Source: Bacillota bacterium
GTDB taxonomy: Bacteria > Bacillota > Negativicutes > DSM-13327
Length of the DNA: 39,992 bases
Assembly (NCBI GenBank): GCA_017889585.1
Contig: JAGFZX010000029.1
Location: 1-39,992 of the forward strand
Direction: 5' to 3'
Shown piece after piece: positions 1-8,192 of the stretch. Position numbers and translations under genes: made by a program. The notes under the pieces were generated by a model. That model worked only from the letters and a program-made list of their open reading frames with translations, was not told where the DNA came from and searched no databases. Numbering within the stretch: the first letter of the stretch is position 1; each line of letters opens with the position of its first letter.

Positions 1-20
1 ACAGATATCAATGGAATTTA

Positions 21-59
21 AAGAAGATGACTCCTGTTCACTACAGAAATCATCTTCTT
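21..59 (-). terminator. Inverted repeat, probable terminator after the Ser-rich protein gene
   Basis: Perfect 10-bp arms, AAGAAGATGA at 21-30 and TCATCTTCTT at 50-59, separated by 19 nt. It lies about 70 nt beyond the stop of the minus-strand gene ending at 129. The tail on the minus strand is only moderately T-rich, and on the plus strand a T run follows about 14 nt later, so it might serve a plus-strand gene outside the window instead. Confidence 0.4.
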
Positions 60-128
60 AATATTGCATAGTCTTTTTTTAATTGTCCTTGACTACGGGT
101 ACAGATTACTCAGCCAAGTCTTTTCTTA

Positions 129-599
129 TCACATTTCTCTTTTATTATTTTTATATTTATTCCAAAAATAGCGGATACCCATCACTATACCGCCAACCAT
201 CAGAAGATTGATTAGCATGCCAAAAATGGATGACTCTCCGCCCATATTATTATGGCCAAACAGATTTCCTAACAGACTGCCTGCTAACATACCGCCACCA
301 AACATACTCGCATTACGCCAAAAACTACTCCCAGAAGATTGTGGCTGAGTATTTTGTTGGGCACTAGGAGTTGTTTGTTTAGCTGGCGCCGTATTACTAT
401 AACTATTGGCAGGTGCTGACGATTTATATGTCCCACTAGGAGCTGTTGGACTACTTGATGACGGGGAAGAAGTCGATGATTTGCTACTGCTAGGGGCAGA
501 AGACGACTTAGATCCTGAACTACTTACAGCAGCAAAACACACTGTGCTCACAAACATCATCAGCATCAATGTTAAAGCCATGATCTTTTTCATAAACAA
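129..599 (-). CDS. Small secreted/membrane protein, Ser/Thr/Pro/Gln-rich, unknown function
   Basis: I do not recognise a function. The N-terminus is a typical Sec signal peptide (MKKIMALTLM start, hydrophobic core, VCFAA cleavage region). It is followed by about 65 residues of low-complexity Ser/Pro/Thr/Gln sequence, a Gly-rich stretch (FGGGMLAGSLLGNLFG, about residues 99-114), a hydrophobic helix (about 125-145) and a basic tail. The Gly-rich plus single-helix layout is reminiscent of Tim44-like or YraN-type bacterial membrane proteins, but this is only a resemblance. Start: a GGAGG lies 5 nt before a TTG at 599, and the in-frame ATG at 593 is 11 nt away, so TTG is preferred by spacing and ATG by codon. 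The gene follows the 89-residue gene immediately; its ribosome site overlaps the end of that gene, so the two are probably cotranslated. Confidence 0.6.
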   Translation of the reverse strand: MFMKKIMALTLMLMMFVSTVCFAAVSSSGSKSSSAPSSSKSSTSSPSSSSPTAPSGTYKSSAPANSYSNTAPAKQTTPSAQQNTQPQSSGSSFWRNASMFGGGMLAGSLLGNLFGHNNMGGESSIFGMLINLLMVGGIVMGIRYFWNKYKNNKREM

Positions 600-869
600 C
601 TATTCCTCCCTATGCACTTTCACATCTTCTGGAAAAGCATAAATCGCCGACAAATTAGGCAGTTCACCTAACAAGTAACGATCAATATCATGAATATCAA
701 TAAAGAAGGAACAATTGACTTCTAAATATCCCTGTTCTTTATCTTTAGTCAATTTTTTTAAATGTTCACGTAGTTTGTGACACTCTGCTTCTGAAGCAGC
801 AACATCTAAAGTCACCAATGGCACGCCATAATCCCTAAGCACATCTTGTAAACTTATTCTTTCAGACAT
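600..869 (-). CDS. Conserved-looking small protein of unknown function (89 aa)
   Basis: No family recognised. The product is soluble, with no signal peptide or membrane segment; it is charged and predicted mixed alpha/beta (a Glu/Lys-rich helix around residues 27-45, then a hydrophobic strand region). The start at 869 is chosen because AAGGAGA lies at good spacing before this ATG; the upstream ATG at 905 has no ribosome site. The stop (TAG at 600-602) is directly followed by the start of the Ser-rich protein, with the latter's GGAGG inside the last codons of this gene. The two therefore form a small two-gene operon, separated from fakA by an AT-rich gap. A role linked to the secreted partner is inference from adjacency only. 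Confidence 0.55.
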   Translation of the reverse strand: MSERISLQDVLRDYGVPLVTLDVAASEAECHKLREHLKKLTKDKEQGYLEVNCSFFIDIHDIDRYLLGELPNLSAIYAFPEDVKVHREE

Positions 870-951
870 AAAAAATCTCCTTCCCATAGCCAGTATAGTA
901 TTCATAAAAATACTATCTATTCTATCCTTATAGTATATACAAAATATTAAT

Positions 952-977
952 AAAAATGAAGTATAAATTTCATTTTT
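952..977 (-). terminator. AT-rich hairpin between fakA and the small-protein operon
   Basis: Arms AAAAATGAA (952-960) and TTCATTTTT (969-977) with an 8-nt loop, 4 nt after the fakA stop codon on the minus strand. The stem is weak (mostly A-T), but its position immediately after the stop and the T-rich 3' arm suit an intrinsic terminator. Confidence 0.4.
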
Positions 978-980
978 GAA

Positions 981-2594
981 TTATTCAATACTAATAATAA
1001 AATGATAATGGGGCTGGCCACCTAGATATAGCTGCACTTCTATACCTGGGAAATCAGCTTCTACGGATTTTACCAATTGTCTAGCCTCAGTCTCAGCCAG
1101 CTCAGCTCCATAATACAAACTAATGATTTCATTTTCAGGTTGCAGTAAGGATTGTACCATTTTTTTCAACGCTGTACCTAGTTCATTAGCATCAACAATC
1201 ACCCTGCTATCTATCACACCGATGAAACTTCCGGAAACTACTGTATGACCATCGACCACACTATCCCGCACTGCTGTTGTTATAGCCGCAGCCTTAACCT
1301 CAGCAAGACGTCCAGTCATACGTTCAACATTACTAAGAATATCAAGCTCAGGATCAAAAGCTACCAATGCTGCCAGCCCCTGAGGAACATTAACCGTGGG
1401 CACAATCTCTACCCTGTCGCCTAGCAATTTTTTCACTTGCTGGACTGCCAATATAATATTTTTATTATTCGGCAAAATAATGTACTTTTCCCCATTCCCC
1501 TGATGGACAGCATCAATAAAATCCTCAACAGGGGGATTCATGGTCTGCCCACCCATGATTACGGCATTCGCTCCCATTTGAATCATTATTTCAGCCAATC
1601 CATGACCTGCAGCCACACTAATAATGACTATACCACTACGCTCTTGAGACGGCGCTTCTATCTCCAAGCGATGCTGGTGCTGATCAGCCATATTGTCAAT
1701 TTTGATATCATGTAAGGTGCCCCAGGCTGTCGCTGATTCTAGTATCATCCCTGGACGAGCAGTATGAATATGTACTTTCATAAAATCACTACCCTCAGCC
1801 ACTACTAGGGAATCGCCCATGCTAATGAGATGTTTTTTAGCTTCGGCAGTGCTAATACTACAACGTTTAACTAAAAATTCTGTGCAATAAGGATGTGTTA
1901 AATCCACCGCCTCTTGCTGACCTAAAACAGTCTGCAAACTATTGTCAAAGTTAGCCTCAGGACCATTATATGCACCACCTAACCCTTCTAGGCACCCTGT
2001 GAAAAATACGATCAAGCCCTTCCCACCTGCATCTACAACCCCAGCAGCTTTTAAAACAGGCAAAAGCTCTGGCGTTTTCTGGAGGGCAACATCACCAGCC
2101 TCAATGGCATGGGTTAAAACATCCATAAAAGTTAAACCGTCGCGCACTGCCCTATGAGCGCCCTTGGCAATGCCCTTAGCCACCGTGAGGATCGTGCCTT
2201 CTACAGGCTTTGACACCGCCCTATAAGCATATAATACACCATACTGAAAAGCCTTACCGAGCTCGGAGGATGTGGCCTGCTCCTTTCCAGCTAAACCACG
2301 AGCAATACCACGGAAAATTTGGGACAAAATTACACCTGAATTGCCTCTGGCCCCCATAATAGCACTATCTGCCGCCCGCTTACTCAAGGAGCCAATTCCA
2401 CTGTCGGTCACATCCTTTACAGCCCGGGCTACCGCTGCCAATGTTAACAGCATGTTAGTGCCAGTATCACCATCAGGTACTGGGAAAACATTTAAACTGT
2501 TAATATATTCATGTTCCCGCATAAAAGTTTGGTATGATCCTACAATCATATTTCGGAAATCATTACCTGTAACCCACTCAACAGTCTCCTGCAT
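981..2594 (-). CDS. fakA: DAK2/DegV-like domain kinase subunit, fatty acid kinase FakA family
   Basis: Likely the ATP-binding subunit of a fatty acid kinase, which phosphorylates fatty acids presented by a DegV (FakB) partner so that acyl-phosphate can enter phospholipid synthesis. Residues 1-200 form the DhaL-type (DAK2) nucleotide domain: the motif NVFPVPDGDTGTNM at about 35-48 carries the Mg-binding aspartates D41 and D43, and GARGNSGVILSQ follows at about 80. The middle and C-terminal parts contain the family's second domain (GAELAETEARQL near the end). The length of 537 is close to the usual 540-550. The start ATG at 2594 has AGGAGGAATTT in front. It lies 35 nt after degV in the same direction, the partner gene, which supports the Fak assignment. 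Older annotations call this family YloV or dihydroxyacetone kinase-like. Confidence 0.85.
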   Translation of the reverse strand: MQETVEWVTGNDFRNMIVGSYQTFMREHEYINSLNVFPVPDGDTGTNMLLTLAAVARAVKDVTDSGIGSLSKRAADSAIMGARGNSGVILSQIFRGIARGLAGKEQATSSELGKAFQYGVLYAYRAVSKPVEGTILTVAKGIAKGAHRAVRDGLTFMDVLTHAIEAGDVALQKTPELLPVLKAAGVVDAGGKGLIVFFTGCLEGLGGAYNGPEANFDNSLQTVLGQQEAVDLTHPYCTEFLVKRCSISTAEAKKHLISMGDSLVVAEGSDFMKVHIHTARPGMILESATAWGTLHDIKIDNMADQHQHRLEIEAPSQERSGIVIISVAAGHGLAEIMIQMGANAVIMGGQTMNPPVEDFIDAVHQGNGEKYIILPNNKNIILAVQQVKKLLGDRVEIVPTVNVPQGLAALVAFDPELDILSNVERMTGRLAEVKAAAITTAVRDSVVDGHTVVSGSFIGVIDSRVIVDANELGTALKKMVQSLLQPENEIISLYYGAELAETEARQLVKSVEADFPGIEVQLYLGGQPHYHFIISIE

Positions 2595-2629
2595 CTAAAT
2601 TCCTCCTATTGGCAAATAATACTGCTATA

Positions 2630-3469
2630 TTATATTTTTTCTTGGAAAACAATCCCGATTGTACCAGGTCCCAAATGAGCACCTAATACCGAGCCAATTC
2701 CAGCAGGCAATACACGGTTATCAGGATACATTTCTTCTATCCGCTCGATTATCCCTTGTCCATCAGCCCCCGCATCAATATGACCGACACCAATGTATTC
2801 TAAGTTTTGGTACTTTTGTAACTCATCCAGCATACGGTTAACTGCCCGTTGCTTGGTACGCACTTTATCCATCACAGCAACCTTACCATCTGATAGATAA
2901 AGCACTGGTCTTATTTGTAAAATTGTGCCAAATAATGCAGCAGCCCCACCGATACGTCCGCCCTTATATAAATATTCTAATGTATCAACAAGAATAAAGG
3001 TATGTGTTGCTTCAATCATAGCATGTAGTTTTTCTACAATGTCTGAAACTGACATACCAGAGGCCGCCATTGTCAGCGCTGCCTTAGCCATCTGCACCAT
3101 ACCAATCGAAGCGGTGCCTGAATCAATAACATGAATCCGCTGTTCATCAAGCATTTTGGCAATTGCTCTTGCTCCTTGGACAGTACCACTAAGCCCACCT
3201 GATACTGTAATAAGAATAATTTCTTTACCAGCATCAATAAGCGGTTTACAGACCTCAATAAAATCACCTGGTGCTGGCTGTGATGTTTGAGGATGCAGTT
3301 TTGTCTCCTTGGCAATCTTAAAGAGTTCTGCCGTAGAAAGCTCATCTTCAGGCCATTCTCTGTCGCCTATTCGTACTTTTAGAGACACGCCATGTAGATT
3401 GGGATACATCTCAAACATTTCCCGAGATATCTGTGCAATGCTATCTACAACAATGTGAATTCGGGACAC
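2630..3469 (-). CDS. fakB: DegV family protein, fatty-acid-binding subunit (FakB-like)
   Basis: DegV/EDD-fold lipid-binding protein that would hold the fatty acid for phosphorylation by the FakA-type kinase encoded just downstream. Family marks: an N-terminal strand ending in VVDSIAQIS (residues 7-15), TSQPAPGDFIE near 80, GGLSGTVQGAR near 110, IDSGTASIGMVQMA near 137 and a Gly-rich C-terminal segment (GSVLGAHLGPGTIGIVF). Length 279 is normal. The start codon is GTG at 3469, supported by AAAGGAG seven bases upstream. This is the first gene of a two-gene operon, divergent from the FtsA-like gene over a 213-nt AT-rich gap that should hold both promoters. The acyl-chain preference cannot be read from the sequence. 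Confidence 0.85.
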   Translation of the reverse strand: MSRIHIVVDSIAQISREMFEMYPNLHGVSLKVRIGDREWPEDELSTAELFKIAKETKLHPQTSQPAPGDFIEVCKPLIDAGKEIILITVSGGLSGTVQGARAIAKMLDEQRIHVIDSGTASIGMVQMAKAALTMAASGMSVSDIVEKLHAMIEATHTFILVDTLEYLYKGGRIGGAAALFGTILQIRPVLYLSDGKVAVMDKVRTKQRAVNRMLDELQKYQNLEYIGVGHIDAGADGQGIIERIEEMYPDNRVLPAGIGSVLGAHLGPGTIGIVFQEKI

Positions 3470-3682
3470 AATGTAACTCCTTTCAATATAAACAAGCTAT
3501 TAGCGTGCTATATCAATCATTATCTTTTTATTCTATCTATTTTAAAAAATACTATATATACCAAAAAATCTTTTTATAGACACAGCAATTATACCAGTCA
3601 AAAAGGAAATCAGCAACAAAAAGCGAAGATAACAAGCATAAAGGTTCTGCATAATTGAAACAATATCCAAAAGGAGTAATCT

Positions 3683-5833
3683 ATGGAAAGAAACCTGCTG
3701 TTTGCATTAGATATTGGTACACGCAGCGTTGTCGGTTTAGTTGGCGAAAAAGTAGACAATACGATTCAAATACTAACTTACGTACGCCGGGAACATCATA
3801 CTAGAGCTATGCTGGATGGACAAATTAATGATGTGCCCGAAGTAGCTAAAATTATCGCTGAAGTAAAGAACAAACTGGAAGAAACCTGTGGCAATCTGAA
3901 AAAGGTATCGGTAGCCGCAGCTGGTCGAGCCTTATGTACCATTAAATCTAGCGCAGAAATCGAAACCTCTGAGCGAGGTTTCCTTACAAAAAACGACGAG
4001 CATACTTTAGAACTGGCGGCAATCCAATTAGCGCAACAAAAATTGGCTACCTCAAATACAATCAACGATCCTACTGCTTATTATTGCGTAGGCTACAGTG
4101 TTATCAGCTTTACACTTGATCATACTCTCCTAAAAACCTTAGTCGGCCAACGCGGTAAAACAGCTGGTGTTGAAATCATCGCTACCTTTTTACCTAAACA
4201 GGTCATTGATTCTCTGCAGTCAGCCATTACCACAGTTAATCTAGAAATGGCAACCCTGACATTAGAGCCCATTGCTGCGATTAATGTACTCATTCCCCAA
4301 ACCATGCGCCATCTCAATCTAGTCTTGGTTGACGTCGGTGCCGGTACTTCTGATGTGGCAATTACCAAGGACGGTTCAGTCATCGGTTATGGCATGGTGC
4401 CTTGTGCCGGAGACGAAATTACCGAAGCCATCTCACAAAAATATCTCCTTGATTTCAATGTAGCCGAAGAGGTGAAACGCCAATTAAATGACCTCGAACA
4501 GGGAAAAGTCCTATTTAGCGATGTTTTAGGCCTTATGCACGAAGTCCCTGCTAATGAGATTATCAGCAGTATTAGCCAGGACGTCGCCCAGCTAGCCCAA
4601 GCAATTGCTCTGCAAATCATGACCCTTAATACAGCTCCTCCACAAGCAGTGCTACTCGTCGGTGGCGGTTCACTCACCCCTATGCTTCCTGAGCTTCTCG
4701 CTCAGGCCCTTGATATTCCGATCCCAAGGGTAGCAATTCGTCGCCCTGATACAATTCAAGGTATTACTAAAGTCCCCGAGGATCTTTGTACCCCTGATGC
4801 TGTAACTCCCCTAGGCATTTTAAACCTTTCTGCCAGCCCCACACTGAACTTTATTAATGTTACATTAAATAATCAACCTTTACGTCTATTTAATCTTGGT
4901 CAATTGACAATCGCTGACGCCCTCTTGGCTGCTGGCATTGATATGCGTAGTCTCCGCGGGCGACCAGGAATGGGCATAACCATCAATATTAACGAACAGA
5001 CCAAGTTTTTCCCTGGCACCCATGGCACGCCTAGCCGTATTGAACTAAACGGCGAGATCTCCTCACTTACCCACGAACTTAAAGAAAATGATACCATTAA
5101 AATAATCAACGGTATGGACGGCACTACACCCGCAGTATACTTCCACGACATTGTAGAAGGGCCTATATCATTTGCAATTACTATTAATGAACAGCCCTAT
5201 GGCATAAAGCCGACACTTCTCATCAATGGTCATCCCGCTGAACATGATACCCTACTCGCGGACCGTGATCAGGTCTCCTACCGACTGCCTGTTACCCTTG
5301 ATGAGGTATTAACATCAACTGACTGTAGACTGACGCCACCTCAGTATATCTACACCATAAACGGCACTGAGCGTATCTATAACACTTGGGCACAATATAC
5401 TATCAACCATGTTGCAGCGCAGGCTTCCACCCCTGTTAAGCCAGGTGACGCTATCACTGTTATTAATCCGCCTGAGCCTACTCTTGGCGAGTTACTAGGT
5501 TTAAATAACCCTGATGAAAACTTCCTTACTATATTGTTCAACGGCACCAACTGTTCCATCCCATTACGCCATGTTAGTATTACTATGAATAACGCCCCAG
5601 CACAGCCTACCACTGTTGCTCCTTGCGGCAGTATCATTGATTTTTCTTGTACTCAGCAGCAACATCCTATTATTAGCGATGTCTTACTAGCATCAAATTT
5701 TAATCCCGGCACTTTACCGCCAGGTAGCATTGTAACCATTCGATTAAATAAACAACCAACAGAATATACAGCCATAGTAAAAAATGGTGATGAGGTTGAT
5801 ATTTTAATCACTACAAAACAACAATCTGATTGA
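3683..5833 (+). CDS. FtsA-like actin-fold ATPase with long C-terminal extension
   Basis: The N-terminal ~390 residues are an FtsA/PilM-type actin-like ATPase: phosphate-1 motif FALDIGTRSVVGLVGE (8-23), phosphate-2 motif LVDVGAGTSDVA (about 213-224) and adenosine motif LLVGGGSLTPMLPELL (about 330-345). FtsA proteins are about 420 residues; here about 330 extra residues follow. That region holds at least two segments that look like repeated beta-grasp-type modules: a hydrophobic strand, TINxxE(Q), an L-x-G/P-GD or END turn, then I-x-I (for example LKENDTIKIINGMDG and VKPGDAITVINPPEP). The gene is not next to ftsZ or other dcw genes, so it is unlikely to be the main divisome FtsA. No C-terminal amphipathic membrane-targeting helix is apparent. 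AAAAGGAG precedes the ATG. Membrane-linked scaffold or pilus-assembly-like roles are possible but unproven. Confidence 0.75.
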   Translation: MERNLLFALDIGTRSVVGLVGEKVDNTIQILTYVRREHHTRAMLDGQINDVPEVAKIIAEVKNKLEETCGNLKKVSVAAAGRALCTIKSSAEIETSERGFLTKNDEHTLELAAIQLAQQKLATSNTINDPTAYYCVGYSVISFTLDHTLLKTLVGQRGKTAGVEIIATFLPKQVIDSLQSAITTVNLEMATLTLEPIAAINVLIPQTMRHLNLVLVDVGAGTSDVAITKDGSVIGYGMVPCAGDEITEAISQKYLLDFNVAEEVKRQLNDLEQGKVLFSDVLGLMHEVPANEIISSISQDVAQLAQAIALQIMTLNTAPPQAVLLVGGGSLTPMLPELLAQALDIPIPRVAIRRPDTIQGITKVPEDLCTPDAVTPLGILNLSASPTLNFINVTLNNQPLRLFNLGQLTIADALLAAGIDMRSLRGRPGMGITININEQTKFFPGTHGTPSRIELNGEISSLTHELKENDTIKIINGMDGTTPAVYFHDIVEGPISFAITINEQPYGIKPTLLINGHPAEHDTLLADRDQVSYRLPVTLDEVLTSTDCRLTPPQYIYTINGTERIYNTWAQYTINHVAAQASTPVKPGDAITVINPPEPTLGELLGLNNPDENFLTILFNGTNCSIPLRHVSITMNNAPAQPTTVAPCGSIIDFSCTQQQHPIISDVLLASNFNPGTLPPGSIVTIRLNKQPTEYTAIVKNGDEVDILITTKQQSD

Positions 5834-5910
5834 TTTGATTTCATCATACTTATGTATATATTTTTTTCTGAAAAATTATACCCCATTTTTGCAAATTATG
5901 ATAAAGAAAA

Positions 5911-5926
5911 CTTGGCTTCCGCCAAG
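5911..5926 (+). terminator. Short hairpin after the FtsA-like gene
   Basis: CTTGGC-TTCC-GCCAAG, a 6-bp GC-rich stem with a 4-nt loop, 78 nt after the stop codon at 5833. A second small hairpin (AGCCT/AGGCT) follows at once. There is no T run, so termination would be Rho-dependent or inefficient. Confidence 0.3.
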
Positions 5927-5962
5927 CCTCAGCGCAGGCTGAAACCTTAGTTGCCCTTACTT

Positions 5963-6022
5963 GGAATCAGAAAGTATGACACTTTCTGATTCCGTCGGAA
6001 ATTGTTATAATTTCTGATTCCG
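5963..6022 (+). repeat. Three copies of GGAATCAGAAA upstream of hcp
   Basis: A perfect 13-bp inverted repeat, GGAATCAGAAAGT (5963-5975) and ACTTTCTGATTCC (5981-5993) around 5 nt, followed by a second direct copy of TTTCTGATTCCG at 6011-6022 (first at 5983-5994, offset 28). It could be an operator with three half-sites, or an RNA structure at the end of the upstream transcript. No T run follows, so it does not look like a simple terminator. Confidence 0.5.
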
Positions 6023-6030
6023 TAATAAAT

Positions 6031-6046
6031 TGTGATACGAATCACA
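6031..6046 (+). promoter_or_regulatory. CRP/FNR-family binding site for hcp
   Basis: TGTGATACGAATCACA is a perfect palindrome and matches the family consensus TGTGA-N6-TCACA. Its centre (6038.5) lies about 41.5 nt before the start point predicted from the TATAAT at 6068-6073, the standard place for class II activation. Regulators of this family such as HcpR are known to control hcp in anaerobes; which protein binds here is inference. Confidence 0.65.
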
Positions 6047-6067
6047 TCTATCATGCTCTCACCCCCT

Positions 6068-6073
6068 TATAAT
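6068..6073 (+). promoter_or_regulatory. -10 element of the hcp promoter
   Basis: Perfect TATAAT, 35 nt before the hcp ATG, with a predicted start near 6080. There is no good -35 hexamer 17 nt upstream; the CRP/FNR-type palindrome sits over that position instead, as expected for an activator-dependent promoter. Confidence 0.55.
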
Positions 6074-6108
6074 TAGTTATGTAATAAACAATATAAGGAG
6101 GATATCAA

Positions 6109-7410
6109 ATGAGTATGTTCTGCCGTCAATGTGAACAAACTGCTGCAGGTACAGGTTGTACTAAAGTGGGGGTCTGTGGTAAAAACGAAGATATTGCCAG
6201 CCTTCAGGATACACTGGTTTTTGGATTGAAAGGAATTTCTGCTTATGCCCATCACGCGCGGGAACTAGGTGCTAGGGATGAACAAGTGGATGCTTTTATG
6301 CATGATGCTTTATTCTTTACTTTGACTAACGTTAATTTCAGCCTAGAAAGACATATTGAAATGGTCTTGAAATGTGGTGAAATGAACCTTAGAATTATGG
6401 AAGTGCTTGATAAAGCCCATGTTGATCGTTTTGGATCACCAACACCTGCTAAGGTCTTCACTGGCACTAGAGCAGGCCATGGTATTGTTATTACCGGTCA
6501 TGATCTATTAGACCTAGAAGAATTATTAAAACAAACAGAAGGTACAGGCATCAACATTTATACCCATGGCGAAATGTTACCAGCCCATGCCTATCCTGAA
6601 CTAAGAAAGTACAAACACTTAGTAGGCAACTATGGTACTGCATGGCAGAATCAGCGTACAGAATTTGAAAACTTCTCTGGTGCTATTTTAGTCACTACTA
6701 ACTGTGTAATGCCTCTTACTGATAAAACTACTTACGGTGACCGTATTTACATGCGCAACATCACTGGTCTGCAAGGCGGAAAACAAATCCTTGACCGTGA
6801 CTTCTCTGAAATTATTGCTCATGCTAAATCCTTACCGATGTTGCCTGAACAAGCTGGGGAACATACCTTGGATACTGGTTTCCATCATAATGTCATCCTT
6901 AGCTTGGCTGATAAAATTGTCGAAGCTGTTAAAACTGGTAAAATCAAGCGTTTCTTCCTCATCGGTGGTTGTGATGGTGCCAAAACCGGCCGTAACTACT
7001 ACACTGAAATGGCACAAAAAGTACCTAAAGATTGCGTTATTCTAACTGTAGCTTGTGGTAAATATCGCTTTAACGGCCTTGAGTTTGGTGATATTGACGG
7101 CATTCCTCGTCTACTGGATTTGGGACAATGCAACAACGCTTACTCCGGCATTCAGGTCGCAGTGGCCTTGGCTAGTGTCTTCAAATGTGGTGTAAATGAT
7201 TTACCTCTATCCTTTATTCTATCTTGGTATGAGCAAAAGGCAGTAGCCATCCTCCTAACCCTGCTGCATTTAGGTGTTAAGAACATCCGTATTGGACCTA
7301 CCCCTCCTGCCTTCATCTCACCAAATGTATTTAACGTTCTTAATGAAACATTCGGCTTGCAGCTCATCACAACTGCTGATGAAGATATGAAAGCCATTCT
7401 TGGTGAATAA
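6109..7410 (+). CDS. hcp: Hybrid-cluster protein (class III Hcp)
   Basis: Hcp carries a cubane and a hybrid Fe-S-O cluster and acts in NO/hydroxylamine detoxification and S-nitrosation chemistry. All ligands can be found. The N-terminal cluster uses C5-x2-C8-x8-C17-x5-C23. The hybrid cluster uses H131, E155, C199, C288, C316, C341, E375 and K377, matching the known ligand order (H244, E268, C312, C406, C434, C459, E494, K496 in Desulfovibrio). The region between the first cluster and the first histidine is about 113 residues shorter than in class I, and total length is 433 rather than about 550; this is the hallmark of class III. AAGGAGG precedes the ATG. It is a single-gene unit bounded by a terminator, and no hcr-type reductase is adjacent. 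Control by a CRP/FNR-type regulator is indicated by the upstream palindrome. Confidence 0.93.
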   Translation: MSMFCRQCEQTAAGTGCTKVGVCGKNEDIASLQDTLVFGLKGISAYAHHARELGARDEQVDAFMHDALFFTLTNVNFSLERHIEMVLKCGEMNLRIMEVLDKAHVDRFGSPTPAKVFTGTRAGHGIVITGHDLLDLEELLKQTEGTGINIYTHGEMLPAHAYPELRKYKHLVGNYGTAWQNQRTEFENFSGAILVTTNCVMPLTDKTTYGDRIYMRNITGLQGGKQILDRDFSEIIAHAKSLPMLPEQAGEHTLDTGFHHNVILSLADKIVEAVKTGKIKRFFLIGGCDGAKTGRNYYTEMAQKVPKDCVILTVACGKYRFNGLEFGDIDGIPRLLDLGQCNNAYSGIQVAVALASVFKCGVNDLPLSFILSWYEQKAVAILLTLLHLGVKNIRIGPTPPAFISPNVFNVLNETFGLQLITTADEDMKAILGE

Positions 7411-7461
7411 CATAAACTTCTACTGACCAAAAACCTAACCTTTTTGACAGTCTAAAAAAGC

Positions 7462-7504
7462 AAAGTCTACTAGTTGGCATATCGCTAGCTAGTAGACTTT
7501 TTTG
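7462..7504 (+). terminator. Bidirectional terminator between hcp and the CoA-transferase genes
   Basis: Twelve-bp arms AAAGTCTACTAG (7462-7473) and CTAGTAGACTTT (7489-7500) with a 15-nt loop and a T run on the plus strand. T-rich sequence also follows on the minus strand. It separates the convergent hcp and atoA. Confidence 0.85.
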
Positions 7505-7532
7505 TTATTAATATTGATCAATGATTACAAGC

Positions 7533-8192
7533 TTAAAATCCGCCCATCGCCTTAAGATCAGAACTTACAGTGAAGTCTGCTTCCGTTTTCATACGGATAG
7601 TTTCGACGGTAACACCCTCTGCTATTTCTTTTAACACTATACTGTCTTTTTCAATAGTAAACACACCAAGTTCAGTAACAATCATTGTTACTACACCCTT
7701 ACCAGTCAAGGGTAATGTGCATTTATTAAGAATCTTCGCCGAACCATCTTTAGCACAATGTTCCATAGCAATAATAACTTTTTTTGCGCCAACAACCAAA
7801 TCCATGGCTCCCCCCATACCTGGAATCATTTTGCCGGGAACCATCCAATTTGCTAGATTACCTTCCACATCGACCTGCAAACCACCCAGTACGGTTACAT
7901 CTACATGTCCCCCACGGATTAGAGCAAATGACATCCCACTATCAAACATCGCTGCACCAGGGACAAATCCTGCCGGCTGCCCACCAGCATTCACAAGATT
8001 AGGATCAATCTGGCCATTTACAGGGCCAAGACCGACAAAACCATTTTCCGACTGGAGGATCACACTGATCTCTTGTGGCAAATAATTAGCAACCAAGGTT
8101 GGCAGTCCGATTCCAAGGTTAACCACGTCACCGTTTTTTAATTCTAATGCCACTCGTCGCGCAATGATTGTTTTAACATCCAATGACTTCAT
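7533..8192 (-). CDS. atoA: CoA-transferase beta subunit (AtoA/ScoB type)
   Basis: Beta subunit of a class I CoA-transferase that moves CoA between short-chain acyl-CoA and acids such as acetoacetate. The glutamate that forms the covalent CoA-thioester intermediate is in SENGFVGLG (E about residue 49). [25 protein letters not shown] and [18 protein letters not shown] are all standard for the subunit. The start at 8192 has CAGGAGGA upstream and overlaps the stop of the alpha-subunit gene as ATGA, giving translational coupling; the ORF could extend to 8213 but has no ribosome site there. This is the last gene of the sigma-54-controlled operon. In this context the substrate is most likely acetoacetate made by the BKACE reaction; butyrate or acetate as CoA donor/acceptor cannot be told apart. 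Confidence 0.9.
   Translation of the reverse strand: MKSLDVKTIIARRVALELKNGDVVNLGIGLPTLVANYLPQEISVILQSENGFVGLGPVNGQIDPNLVNAGGQPAGFVPGAAMFDSGMSFALIRGGHVDVTVLGGLQVDVEGNLANWMVPGKMIPGMGGAMDLVVGAKKVIIAMEHCAKDGSAKILNKCTLPLTGKGVVTMIVTELGVFTIEKDSIVLKEIAEGVTVETIRMKTEADFTVSSDLKAMGGF

Noticed and set aside
6031..6046. Rex operator in front of hcp
   Set aside because: Rex sites have TTGT(T/G)A-type arms with a different spacing core; this palindrome fits TGTGA-N6-TCACA better.
5911..6060. Riboswitch before hcp
   Set aside because: The structured sequence lies upstream of the predicted start point at about 6080, so it would not be in the hcp leader, and it matches no riboswitch class I know.
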